From assembly GCF_014200405.1 (NCBI RefSeq), contig NZ_JACHBQ010000001.1:2232001-2296000 (forward strand): 64,000 bases of DNA, written 5' to 3'. Origin of the DNA: Cryobacterium roopkundense. Its GTDB lineage: Bacteria > Actinomycetota > Actinomycetes > Actinomycetales > Microbacteriaceae. The notes beneath the pieces are model-generated. The model was not told the origin of the DNA and ran no database searches. It was given only the letters and a program-made list of their open reading frames with translations. Shown in pieces: positions 42,328-50,826 of the stretch (its first letter is position 1; every line of letters starts with the position of its first letter). The translations under genes and the position numbers were made by a program.

Positions 42328-43250
42328 CGACTGAGATTGTTTCACCACCAACTTCACACCGTCTCTCCGAGCTCGACGTGCTCGAGAGTGAGGCGATCCA
42401 CATCATTCGTGAGGTCGTCTCGGAGTTCGAACGCCCTGTGCTGCTGTTCAGTGGCGGCAAAGACTCGGTTGTGGTGCTGCACCTCGCCGCGAAGGCGTTC
42501 TGGCCGGGCAAGATTCCGTTCTCACTGCTACACGTCGACACCGGCCACAACTTCCCTGAGGTGCTCGAGTTTCGCGACAAGACCGTTGCCGCGCACGGAG
42601 TGCGCCTCACGGTCGCCAGGGTCGAGGATTACATCGCCGACGGCCGTCTTGCCGAACGCGCCGACGGCACCCGCAACCCGCTGCAGACCCTGCCGCTGCT
42701 CGATGCGATCGCGGCCGGTCGGCACGACGCTGTCTTCGGGGGCGCCCGACGCGACGAGGACAAGGCCCGCGCCAAGGAGCGCATCCTCTCCCTGCGCGAC
42801 GAATTCGGCCAGTGGGACCCGCGCAACCAGCGCCCCGAACTATGGAACCTGTACAACGGCCGACACACAGTCGGCCAGCACGTGCGCGCCTTCCCGATCA
42901 GCAATTGGACCGAACTCAACGTCTGGCGCTACATCGAACGCGAAAACATCGCGCTCCCCCCGTTGTACTACGCGCACGAGCGTGAGGTCTACCGCCGCGA
43001 CAACATGTGGCGTGCCGTCAGCCCGGTCAGCCTGCCACGCACCGATGAAACCGTCGAGACGCGAACGGTGCGGTACCGCACCGTGGGCGATATGAGCTGC
43101 ACCGGCGCAGTCGCCTCGGCGGCGGCATCCGTCGCCGATGTCGTGCGTGAGGTCGGCGTCAGTACCATCACGGAACGTGGCGCCACTCGGGCCGACGACC
43201 GCATCTCGGAGGCCGCCATGGAAGACCGCAAGAAGGAAGGCTACTTCTGA
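42324..43250 (+). CDS. cysD: sulfate adenylyltransferase subunit 2
   Basis: Catalytic subunit of ATP sulfurylase, which makes APS from sulfate and ATP; works with CysN. 308 aa. The PP-loop is LFSGGKDSVV at residues 41-50. HVDTGHNFPEVLEFRD, FGGARRDEDKARAKER and FPISNWTELNVWRYIERE are family blocks. Its ATG overlaps the cysH stop, and its TGA overlaps the ATG of the next gene by one base. Confidence 0.95.
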   Translation: MTTEIVSPPTSHRLSELDVLESEAIHIIREVVSEFERPVLLFSGGKDSVVVLHLAAKAFWPGKIPFSLLHVDTGHNFPEVLEFRDKTVAAHGVRLTVARVEDYIADGRLAERADGTRNPLQTLPLLDAIAAGRHDAVFGGARRDEDKARAKERILSLRDEFGQWDPRNQRPELWNLYNGRHTVGQHVRAFPISNWTELNVWRYIERENIALPPLYYAHEREVYRRDNMWRAVSPVSLPRTDETVETRTVRYRTVGDMSCTGAVASAAASVADVVREVGVSTITERGATRADDRISEAAMEDRKKEGYF

Positions 43251-44305
43251 TGCGCGCGCCCCTCTCTGCTGTCGGCGTCGCCTTGGCCGCAACTCTCCTC
43301 CTGAGCGGATGCTCCGGTGCGGCCTCCGCCGGAGGCGCGACCGGACCGGCCGACGAACTGCGTCTCGGCTACTTTGACAACCTGACCCAGGCCCCGGCCC
43401 TGGTCGGCATTCAGCAAGGAATCTTTGCCGATGCCCTCGGTGAGACCGCCCTGAACGCCCAGGCCTTCGGCGCGGGCCCGGCCGCCATCGAGGCGCTCAG
43501 CGCAGGCGCGATCGATGCCGCGTACGTCGGTCCGAGCCCGGCCGTGAACACCTTTGTGCAGAGCAAGGGGCAGAGCGCAGTGATCGTGGCGGGTGCCACC
43601 ATCGGCGGCGCCGCCCTGGTCGTGCGCGACGGCATCGACTCCCCCGCCGACCTCGCCGGCACGACCCTTGCCTCCCCGCAGCTCGGCAACACGCAGGACG
43701 TCGCCCTGCGCTCCTGGCTCGAGGACGAGGGGTACGCAACCAGTACGACCGGCGGCGGCGACGTGACTGTCACACCGACCGACACCGCCCGCGCGCTCAC
43801 CCTGCTGCAGAGCGGGCAGATCGACGGCGCCTGGCTGCCCGAACCGTGGGTGTCGCGTCTGGTCCTGGAAGCGGATGCGCACGTGCTCGTCGAAGAGGCG
43901 GACCTCTGGCCCAACGGCGAGTTTCCCACCACCGTGTTGCTCGTCGGCGCCGATTTCAACCGCGACCACCCGGAAACGGTGCGGGCGCTCCTGGAAGGGC
44001 ACACGGCCTCCGTCGCCTGGCTGAACGAGAACACGGCCGAGGCCGCGGGCGTGATCAACAAAAAGCTGGCCGCAGATACCGGAAAACCGCTCTCCGACGC
44101 CGTCATCGACAGAGCTCTCGGCGGCTTGCACTTCACCAATGACCCCCTGGCCGGCACTTTTGAGGTTTCGCTGCAGAAGGCGGTCGCCGCAGGCATCGCG
44201 AAAGACGGCGACCTTAATGGCCTGTTCGACCTGACCCAGCTCAACGGCATTCTCGCCGCAGCGCACGGCGCGCCCGTTTCGGCCGCCGGACTCGGAACGG
44301 AGTAA
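43250..44305 (+). CDS. ABC transporter substrate-binding lipoprotein, SsuA/TauA-like
   Basis: A 351 aa periplasmic-binding-protein-like lipoprotein. The signal peptide ends in LLLSGCSG (lipobox, Cys at about residue 20). LRLGYFDNLTQAPALVGIQQ, IDAAYVGPSPAVN, LASPQLGNTQDVALRSWL and DGAWLPEPWVSRL are typical of the NitT/TauT/sulfonate group. The ligand could be sulfate or an organosulfonate; no desulfonating monooxygenase is nearby. Unusually it sits between cysD and cysN, overlapping the cysD stop. The matching ATPase and permease follow cysN. Confidence 0.87.
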   Translation: MRAPLSAVGVALAATLLLSGCSGAASAGGATGPADELRLGYFDNLTQAPALVGIQQGIFADALGETALNAQAFGAGPAAIEALSAGAIDAAYVGPSPAVNTFVQSKGQSAVIVAGATIGGAALVVRDGIDSPADLAGTTLASPQLGNTQDVALRSWLEDEGYATSTTGGGDVTVTPTDTARALTLLQSGQIDGAWLPEPWVSRLVLEADAHVLVEEADLWPNGEFPTTVLLVGADFNRDHPETVRALLEGHTASVAWLNENTAEAAGVINKKLAADTGKPLSDAVIDRALGGLHFTNDPLAGTFEVSLQKAVAAGIAKDGDLNGLFDLTQLNGILAAAHGAPVSAAGLGTE

Positions 44306-44309
44306 TCAC

Positions 44310-45752
44310 ATGACTCTTACCATTGACACCCAGGGCAGCGCCGCCGAAGTGAGCGCCACCGCAGCAGCCGTCGCTGCCCCCGAAGGCACCCTGTTTCGCT
44401 TTGCGACGGCAGGCTCGGTCGACGACGGCAAGTCCACCCTGGTGGGCCGGCTGCTGCACGACTCGAAGGCGATCCTCGCCGATCAGCTTGAGGCCGTCAC
44501 CCGCACGTCAACCGAGCGCGGCTTCGGCGGCGAGAGCGGCGGCATCGACTTCGCCCTGCTGACCGACGGCCTGCGCGCCGAACGCGAGCAGGGCATCACC
44601 ATCGACGTGGCCTACCGCTACTTCGCAACGCCCGCCCGCTCGTTCATTCTCGCCGATTGCCCCGGCCACGTGCAGTACACCCGCAACATGGTCACCGGCG
44701 CCACCACAGCGGACGCCGTCATTATGCTCATCGATGCCCGCAAAGGTGTGCTGGAGCAGACACGCCGGCATCTCAGTGTCGTCGCCCTGCTTCGCGTGCC
44801 GCACGTGATCGTCGCTGTCAACAAGATCGACCTGCTGGGGTACGACGAGGCCGCGTACCGCGACGTAGAGACGAGCGTTCGCCTGGTCACGGCCGAACTC
44901 GGCCTCGGTTCTGACTCGCGTGCCGAGGTGCACGTCATTCCCGTTTCGGCTCTGATCGGCGACAATGTCGTTGACCGCTCGAAGCGCACCCCCTGGTATG
45001 CCGGGCCGAGTCTGCTGGAGCTTCTCGAAACCCTCACGGTGATCGATGACCTCGACGAGTCCGGACGCGCCACAGAGGCGTTCCGCCTGCCGGTTCAACT
45101 CGTCCTGCGCCCTCAGGGCGCGGTGGTGGTTGCCCCCGAACTCTCCGATGCCTACCGCGACTACCGGGCCTATGCCGGGCAGGTCGCGAGCGGCAGCATC
45201 AAGGTCGGCGATACCGTGAGCGTCGAGCCCGGCGGCGGCACCAGCACAGTCACCGGAATCGACTTTGCCGGGGTCGCCCTCGAGGAGGCCTTCGCACCGC
45301 AGTCCATCGCCCTGCGACTGGCCGATGACCTCGACATTGCCCGGGGCGCCGTGATCGCTGCCGTCGATACCCTGCCGCCGGTCACTCGCACCCTCGAAGC
45401 CGACCTGTTCTGGCTCGACCCACGCCCGCTCGCCCCGGGCGCCCGCGTACTCGTGAAGTTCGGCACGACGGTGGTGCAAGCCCTGATCAGCGAGGTCACC
45501 GGCCGGCTCGACCTCACGACGCTGGGCGTGGAACCGGCCACCGGCCTGGCCGTGAACGACATCGGGCAGGCCAGCATCCGCCTCTCTCGTGATCTGCCAG
45601 TGGAACCCTACGCGCACAACCGCCGCTCCGGCGCGTTCCTGGTGATTCATCCGCAGGACGGCGCAACCCTCGCGGCCGGAATCGTCACCGCCCCCGGTGA
45701 GCCCACCCGCGCCGGCGACGGTTCGGGCGCCGGCTCGGACGTGTCACCGTGA
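44310..45752 (+). CDS. cysN: sulfate adenylyltransferase subunit 1 (GTPase)
   Basis: GTPase subunit that drives APS synthesis by CysD; EF-Tu-like, 480 aa. G1 is AGSVDDGKST (about 34-43), G3 is ADCPGHVQY, and G4 is VNKIDLLG. Two beta-barrel domains follow (RLPVQLVLRPQGAVV, and RVLVKFGTTVVQALI). There is no C-terminal APS kinase domain, so this is CysN rather than the CysNC fusion. It starts 4 bp after the binding-protein gene and its stop overlaps the GTG of the ATPase gene. Confidence 0.94.
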   Translation: MTLTIDTQGSAAEVSATAAAVAAPEGTLFRFATAGSVDDGKSTLVGRLLHDSKAILADQLEAVTRTSTERGFGGESGGIDFALLTDGLRAEREQGITIDVAYRYFATPARSFILADCPGHVQYTRNMVTGATTADAVIMLIDARKGVLEQTRRHLSVVALLRVPHVIVAVNKIDLLGYDEAAYRDVETSVRLVTAELGLGSDSRAEVHVIPVSALIGDNVVDRSKRTPWYAGPSLLELLETLTVIDDLDESGRATEAFRLPVQLVLRPQGAVVVAPELSDAYRDYRAYAGQVASGSIKVGDTVSVEPGGGTSTVTGIDFAGVALEEAFAPQSIALRLADDLDIARGAVIAAVDTLPPVTRTLEADLFWLDPRPLAPGARVLVKFGTTVVQALISEVTGRLDLTTLGVEPATGLAVNDIGQASIRLSRDLPVEPYAHNRRSGAFLVIHPQDGATLAAGIVTAPGEPTRAGDGSGAGSDVSP

Positions 45753-46558
45753 CCTCCCCCGGAAGTACGTCGGTCGTGACCGCCCCTGTGCACGCGTCGC
45801 GGGCCGGGGAGCCGAACACTCAGTCGAGCGCGATCACCATTGATGGTCTCGGTAAGCGGTACGGCACTGGTCCGCTCGTGCTCGACGGCATCACCCTGAC
45901 CATCGAGGCGGGCCAGTTCGTCTGCCTGCTCGGGGCAAGCGGATGCGGCAAGTCCACGTTGCTGAACATCATTGCCGGCCTGGAGAAGCCGACAGAGGGC
46001 GCCGTCACCGTGGCAAGCGGCAAGGCCGCCGTCATGTTCCAGGATGCAGCGCTCTTTCCCTGGCTGACAGCCGGCCGCAACGTGGAGCTCGCCCTGAAAC
46101 TGCGCGGGGTTCCGCGCAAGGACCGCCGTGCCGCCGCGCTCGAACTCCTTGACCTGGTCAACCTGGCCGATGCAGCCGACAAACGCCCGCACGAGCTCTC
46201 GGGCGGCATGCGGCAGCGGGTGGCACTGGCGCGTTCGCTCGCTCAGGACCGCAAGGTGCTGCTCATGGACGAACCCTTCGCAGCCCTCGACGCCATCACC
46301 CGCGACCTTCTGCACGAGGAACTCGAACGGGTTTGGCGCCAGACCGGCCGCACCATCGTCTTCGTCACCCACAACGTGAGGGAGGCCGCCCGGCTGGGCC
46401 AACGCATCCTGCTGATGTCGTCTCGCCCGGGCCGAATCGTGAACGAGTGGACCATCGACGAAACCGGGTCACGCCGCATCGAATCCCCCGAGGTCGCCCG
46501 CCTGGGTGACGAAATAACCGACCAGCTGCGAGAGGAGATCCGCCGCAATGCCGCTTAA
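45749..46558 (+). CDS. ABC transporter ATP-binding protein, SsuB/TauB-like
   Basis: A 269 aa import ATPase. Walker A LGASGCGKST at 61-70, Q-loop MFQDAALFPW, signature LSGGMRQRVALARSL, Walker B VLLMDEPFAALDAITRD and switch His in FVTHNVREAARL are all intact. The sequence type is that of the nitrate/sulfonate/taurine importers. A GTG start overlaps the cysN stop, and the 3' end overlaps the permease gene by 11 bp. Confidence 0.92.
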   Translation: MTSPGSTSVVTAPVHASRAGEPNTQSSAITIDGLGKRYGTGPLVLDGITLTIEAGQFVCLLGASGCGKSTLLNIIAGLEKPTEGAVTVASGKAAVMFQDAALFPWLTAGRNVELALKLRGVPRKDRRAAALELLDLVNLADAADKRPHELSGGMRQRVALARSLAQDRKVLLMDEPFAALDAITRDLLHEELERVWRQTGRTIVFVTHNVREAARLGQRILLMSSRPGRIVNEWTIDETGSRRIESPEVARLGDEITDQLREEIRRNAA

Positions 46559-47465
46559 CGCCCGAATCAACGATGCTGAACCGCGCATCTCCGACCCCGG
46601 CCACGACGAACTGCGGCGCCTGGAAGCGGGCCTGGACTCTCTGCAGGCCGTGCCCGAAACGCCCCGCGGCGCCTTTCGCCGCACCCTGGATGGTGTCATA
46701 CCGCCGATTCTGCTTCTCCTCGCGCTGGTCGCGACCTGGCAGGTCTACATTCTGATCGCCCGACCCCGACCCGACCTCATTCCCGGGCCCGCGGACGTGT
46801 TCGGCGCCCTGATCAGCGCCTGGGACAGTGACCGCCTGCAGGTCGCGGTGGCCACGAGCCTCGAGCGCGGTGGCCTCGGCTTTCTGATCGCGGTCGCCAT
46901 CGGCACCCCATTGGGGCTGCTGCTAGCCGAATGCCGTCCGGTACGACGGGCGGTCGGCCCGCTGTTGTCCGGCCTACAGGTGCTCCCCTCTGTCGCCTGG
47001 GTACCCGCCGCGATCATCTGGTTCGGCCTCACCGACGCCACGGTGTACTTCGTCATACTGATGGGCGCCGTACCCTCGATCGCCAACGGGCTCGTCTCCG
47101 GCGTCGACCAGATTCCGCCGCAGCTGCGACGCGTCGGCACGGTGCTGGGCGCCTCGCGCTTCGAGATGGCCACCCTCGTGGTGCTACCAGCCGCGCTGCC
47201 CGGCTATTTCTCAGGTCTGAAACAGGGCTGGGCCTTCGCGTGGCGTTCACTGATGGCCGCCGAGATCATCGTGATCGGCGGGGACATCGGCTTCGGTCTC
47301 GGTTCCATGCTGCACCAGAGCCGCGAGCTCGCCGACCTCTCCGGCGTGCTCGCCACGATCCTGGTGATTCTGTTCGTCGGCATCCTGGTGGAGCTCGTTA
47401 TCTTCGCTCCGATTGAGCGTCGCCTTCTGCGTCGCCGCGGTCTCATGGCCGCTGGCCTGCGCTGA
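46548..47465 (+). CDS. ABC transporter permease, SsuC/TauC-like
   Basis: A 305 aa membrane subunit with about six transmembrane segments, beginning near residue 48 (VIPPILLLLALVATWQVYIL). SVAWVPAAIIWFGL is a conserved family segment, and the EAA-loop region is near GTVLGASRFEMATLVVLPAA, where it contacts the ATPase. With the binding protein at 43250 and the ATPase at 45749 it makes a complete importer. The start lies inside the ATPase gene, so the two are coupled. Confidence 0.92.
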   Translation: MPLNARINDAEPRISDPGHDELRRLEAGLDSLQAVPETPRGAFRRTLDGVIPPILLLLALVATWQVYILIARPRPDLIPGPADVFGALISAWDSDRLQVAVATSLERGGLGFLIAVAIGTPLGLLLAECRPVRRAVGPLLSGLQVLPSVAWVPAAIIWFGLTDATVYFVILMGAVPSIANGLVSGVDQIPPQLRRVGTVLGASRFEMATLVVLPAALPGYFSGLKQGWAFAWRSLMAAEIIVIGGDIGFGLGSMLHQSRELADLSGVLATILVILFVGILVELVIFAPIERRLLRRRGLMAAGLR

Positions 47466-47510
47466 CCCCGCGCATTCCCTTTTCTTCTGTTTCATCCTGA
47501 AAGGCGTGTC

Positions 47511-48908
47511 ATGACCCCCTCTCCCTCTGCCCTGCGCGTGGCCATCATCGGCGCCGGACCAGCCGGAATCTACGCCGGCAACATTCTCAACAACGCCGTA
47601 CGCGACGCCGGCGGCGAGGTGGCCATTGACCTGTTCGACTCCCTGCCCGCGCCCTACGGCCTGATCCGCTATGGCGTGGCACCGGATCACCCGCGCATTA
47701 AGGGCATCGTGAATTCCCTGCACGAGATGCTCGATACCGGCAACATCCGCTTCATCGGCAATGTCGCCTACGGCGTCGACCTGAGCCTCGCCGACCTGCA
47801 GGCTCGCTACCACGCCGTGATCTTCGCGACCGGGGCCATCCGCGACGCCCCGCTCGCCGTGCCGGGAATCGACCTGCCCGGATCGTACGGCGCGGCCGAC
47901 TTCGTGTCCTGGTACGACGGGCACCCCGATGTTGCCCGCAGCTGGCCCCTCGATGCCACCGACGTGGCCGTGATCGGCAACGGCAACGTAGCCCTCGACG
48001 TGGCGCGCGTGCTCGTGAAGCACCCTGAAGACCTGCTCAGCACTGATATTCCCGACAACGTATATGCCGGGCTGGCGGGCTCTCCCGTGACCGACGTGCA
48101 CGTCTTCGGCCGCCGCGGGCCCGCCGAGGTGAAGTTCACGCCGATCGAGCTGCGCGAACTCGCGCAGGTGCCCGACGTCGACGTGATCGTTTACGAGGAA
48201 GACTTCGTCTTCGACGAGCACACCCTCGCGCTCGCCACTTCGAACAACCAGGTGCGGGTGATGACGCGCACGCTGCAGGGCTGGCTCACCGTGGCGCCCA
48301 CCGGCGCCTCGCGCCGCCTGCACCTGCACTTCCTGCATGCCCCGGTCGAGATCTACGGAGACGGCCGCGTCGAGGGCATGCGGTTCGAGCGCACCACTCC
48401 CTCCGGCGACGGTGGTGTTCGCGGCACCGGCGTGATCATGGACTATCCAGTGCAGGCCGTGTACCGCGCCGTCGGCTACCACGGCAGCCGCCTGCCCGGA
48501 CTGCCCTTCGATGACGCACGCGGCGTCATCCCCAACGACGGTGGGCGCGTGCTCGCTGCCGACGGCTCGGCCATCACCGGCGTGTATGCCACGGGGTGGA
48601 TCAAGCGCGGTCCCGTGGGCCTGATCGGCCACACCAAAGGCGATGCACTCGAGACAATCACCCGGCTCGTCGACGACGCGCCGGGGCTCTCGGCACCCAC
48701 GGCAGAATCCGAGGGGGACGACGACGCGATCCTTACCCTGCTGACGGATCGCGGCATCCGCTTCACGACCTGGCCCGGCTGGCTGGTGCTCGACGCCCAC
48801 GAAAGGGCCCTCGGCGAGTCGCACAGTGCGCTGCGCGAGCGGGTGAAGGTCGTCGACCGCGACGAGCAGGCCGCCATCTCACGCGCGGGCGTCACGGTGC
48901 TCTCGTGA
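47511..48908 (+). CDS. ferredoxin-NADP reductase, FprA type
   Basis: Adrenodoxin-reductase-like flavoprotein, 465 aa, that passes electrons from NADPH to ferredoxin. [18 protein letters not shown] is the FAD site, [18 protein letters not shown] is the family hallmark, [17 protein letters not shown] near residue 155 the NADP site, and [18 protein letters not shown] near 365 the C-terminal FAD block. Placed between the transporter and fdxA, it most likely feeds sulfite reductase through that ferredoxin. AAAGG lies near the ATG. Its stop overlaps the fdxA GTG. Confidence 0.92.
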   Translation: MTPSPSALRVAIIGAGPAGIYAGNILNNAVRDAGGEVAIDLFDSLPAPYGLIRYGVAPDHPRIKGIVNSLHEMLDTGNIRFIGNVAYGVDLSLADLQARYHAVIFATGAIRDAPLAVPGIDLPGSYGAADFVSWYDGHPDVARSWPLDATDVAVIGNGNVALDVARVLVKHPEDLLSTDIPDNVYAGLAGSPVTDVHVFGRRGPAEVKFTPIELRELAQVPDVDVIVYEEDFVFDEHTLALATSNNQVRVMTRTLQGWLTVAPTGASRRLHLHFLHAPVEIYGDGRVEGMRFERTTPSGDGGVRGTGVIMDYPVQAVYRAVGYHGSRLPGLPFDDARGVIPNDGGRVLAADGSAITGVYATGWIKRGPVGLIGHTKGDALETITRLVDDAPGLSAPTAESEGDDDAILTLLTDRGIRFTTWPGWLVLDAHERALGESHSALRERVKVVDRDEQAAISRAGVTVLS

Positions 48909-49234
48909 CGTATGTGATCGCGCTGCCGTGCGTCGACGTGAAAGACCGTGCCTGCATCGATGAGTGCCCGGTCGATTGCATCTACGAGGGCGAGCGCTCG
49001 CTCTACATCCACCCCGACGAGTGCGTCGACTGCGGCGCCTGCGAACCGGTCTGCCCGGTCGAGGCCATCTACTACGAAGACGACCTGCCCGAGCAGTGGG
49101 CCGACTACTACAAGGCCAACGTCGAATTCTTCGACGACATCGGCTCCCCGGGCGGAGCCGCCAAGGTGGGCGTGCTCGCCAAGGACCACCCGGTCATCTC
49201 CGTGCTGCCGCCCCAGGGCGTGGCCGGTGAATGA
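48905..49234 (+). CDS. fdxA: seven-iron ferredoxin FdxA
   Basis: A 109 aa bacterial ferredoxin with one [3Fe-4S] and one [4Fe-4S] cluster. Cysteines lie at [18 protein letters not shown] and [17 protein letters not shown], the pattern of FdxA/FdxC-type ferredoxins. The C-terminal half ([18 protein letters not shown] and GGAAKVG) is also family-typical. The GTG start overlaps the fprA stop (GTGA). It is the probable electron donor to Sir. Confidence 0.94.
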   Translation: MTYVIALPCVDVKDRACIDECPVDCIYEGERSLYIHPDECVDCGACEPVCPVEAIYYEDDLPEQWADYYKANVEFFDDIGSPGGAAKVGVLAKDHPVISVLPPQGVAGE

Positions 49235-50189
49235 CGACGTCCGGAGCGAGGAGCGCTACGACTGCGTCGTGATCGGAGCCGGCCCGGCCGGGCTTTCCGC
49301 GGCCCTCAACCTGACGCGAGCCCGCATGCGCGTGCTCGTCGTCGACAGCGACCGTCCGAGGCACGCCGCCACCCTGGTGTCGCACGGTTTTCTCACCCGC
49401 GACGGCGTGCCACCGCACGAACTGCGCCGGCTCGCCCGTGAAGAAGTTGAACGCTATCCCGAGGCAGAGGTGCTGCAGCGGTGCTCGGTGGCCTCCATCG
49501 ACGTCGAAGCGGATGCCGACGCCCCGGCCCTACGCTTCGTCACGCGGATCACGGGGCGCACTCCCTCACTCTCTCGCAGTGTGCGCAGCCGCACTGTGCT
49601 CGTGGCGACCGGACTGCGCGAGACCCTGCCCGATGTGCCGGGACTCCGAGGCTTCTATGGCATGAGCTTGTTCAGCTGCGTTGCCTGCGATGGCTACGAG
49701 ATGGGTAGCCGTCCGCTCGCGCTGATCGGCGAAACTGATGACCTGTTCCGCCGCGCCCTGCTCGTGGCGCAGTGGAGTCCTCAGGTGACGGTGTTCACGA
49801 ACGGCGTTGCTCGCCTGACACCTAACGAGGAGACTGACCTCGGCGATCGCGGCATCCGGGTGGAGCGACGCGCCATTGACGAACTTGAAGGTGATCGCGG
49901 ACAGCTCACGGCAGTGCGGCTGCGGGGCGGGGAACGCGTGGCCGTGACCGGTGGATTCGTGCGTCCGGTCTGGCACCCCATTGTGGATTTTCTGGCCTCC
50001 CTGAACCTCGACATCGACGGCTCGGGCCACCTCATCACAGATCGTGACGGCCGTACGAGCCTGCCTGGCATGTATGCGGCCGGAGACGTGACGGCTCCGG
50101 GGCCGCAACAGCTCATCGTGGCGGCGGGAGCGGGTGCCCGCTCGGCCGCCAGCATCACCCACGACCTGCTCGGTGTGGCCGCCGGCTGA
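49227..50189 (+). CDS. thioredoxin-reductase-like FAD/NAD(P) oxidoreductase
   Basis: A 320 aa flavoprotein of the TrxB-like group. [20 protein letters not shown] is the FAD site, SCVACDGYE near residue 152 carries a C-V-A-C pair where TrxB has its redox disulfide, and [20 protein letters not shown] ends the FAD domain. The NAD(P) turn is atypical ([15 protein letters not shown] in place of GGGxS/A). It starts at a GTG inside fdxA (8-bp overlap), so it is coupled to the sulfur cluster. A role in thiol or ferredoxin redox is inferred; it may not be a true thioredoxin reductase. Confidence 0.82.
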   Translation: MNDDVRSEERYDCVVIGAGPAGLSAALNLTRARMRVLVVDSDRPRHAATLVSHGFLTRDGVPPHELRRLAREEVERYPEAEVLQRCSVASIDVEADADAPALRFVTRITGRTPSLSRSVRSRTVLVATGLRETLPDVPGLRGFYGMSLFSCVACDGYEMGSRPLALIGETDDLFRRALLVAQWSPQVTVFTNGVARLTPNEETDLGDRGIRVERRAIDELEGDRGQLTAVRLRGGERVAVTGGFVRPVWHPIVDFLASLNLDIDGSGHLITDRDGRTSLPGMYAAGDVTAPGPQQLIVAAGAGARSAASITHDLLGVAAG

Positions 50190-50203
50190 GCCCGCTCGAA
50201 CGG

Positions 50204-50779
50204 TCAGGCCAATTCTGTCGTCGGTTCGAGCGGTTCGAGCGTGACCACGGCCAGAAATCCCCGGCCGAGCACCTCTGGGGCGGGTTCGTCTCCCCGAACA
50301 GCGTCGAGAGTTCCGAGTTCTGTGCTGTCACCGGCACCGCTCGCCACGACGGCGTTGCCCTGCAGCAGAATACCGAACTGGTCAGCGAAAATGGGATGCG
50401 CCCGTGTTTTGGACAGCTCAACGATCGACAGGTAGGCCTTAACAGCACTGCGTCGTGACATCACGTTTAGGTCGCGGGTCGCGCCGACCGGCAGCATGCA
50501 GCTCGTGGCGCTGTCTCCGGAAAACCTGAAGGGACGGTACCTCTCCATGGCATGCTCGACACCGTCCACGGTGAGCACGAGGAGGTCTCCGTCGATCAGG
50601 GTCAGTATGCGGTCGACGCCCGGAAATGCCGAGAAATCTCCGGCCGCGTCCACGTCGGCGATGCTGATACGCCAGTCGAAGTCCGGCGCCCCGATGGGGA
50701 AGGACGCGACCTCCCGTGTGCTGCCGCCCCCGTTGCGCCACGAAGCTGGCTTGAGGTCTCGATACCGAATGATCTCCAT
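50204..50779 (-). CDS. HutD/Ves family cupin protein
   Basis: A 191 aa HutD/Ves-type double-cupin protein. MEIIRYRDLKPASWRNGGGS with TREVASFP is the family start, DFDWRISIADVDAAGDFSAF follows, and GVDRILTLIDGDLLVLTVDG carries the first cupin strand pair. The family is linked to histidine use or temperature response in other bacteria, with no defined activity. There are no hut genes nearby. It converges with the flavoprotein gene (14 bp apart) and lies 47 bp downstream of smc. Confidence 0.85.
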   Translation of the reverse strand: MEIIRYRDLKPASWRNGGGSTREVASFPIGAPDFDWRISIADVDAAGDFSAFPGVDRILTLIDGDLLVLTVDGVEHAMERYRPFRFSGDSATSCMLPVGATRDLNVMSRRSAVKAYLSIVELSKTRAHPIFADQFGILLQGNAVVASGAGDSTELGTLDAVRGDEPAPEVLGRGFLAVVTLEPLEPTTELA

Positions 50780-50826
50780 GGGATGAACGCTACGCTACTG
50801 CGATTGCGGGCGGTGCTCCCCACGGG

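Noticed and set aside
47247..48824. Long open frame antisense to fprA and the permease gene
   Set aside because: It is a shadow of high-GC codon bias opposite well-conserved genes; its translation has no domain and is rich in Gly, His, Val and Ala in the usual antisense pattern.
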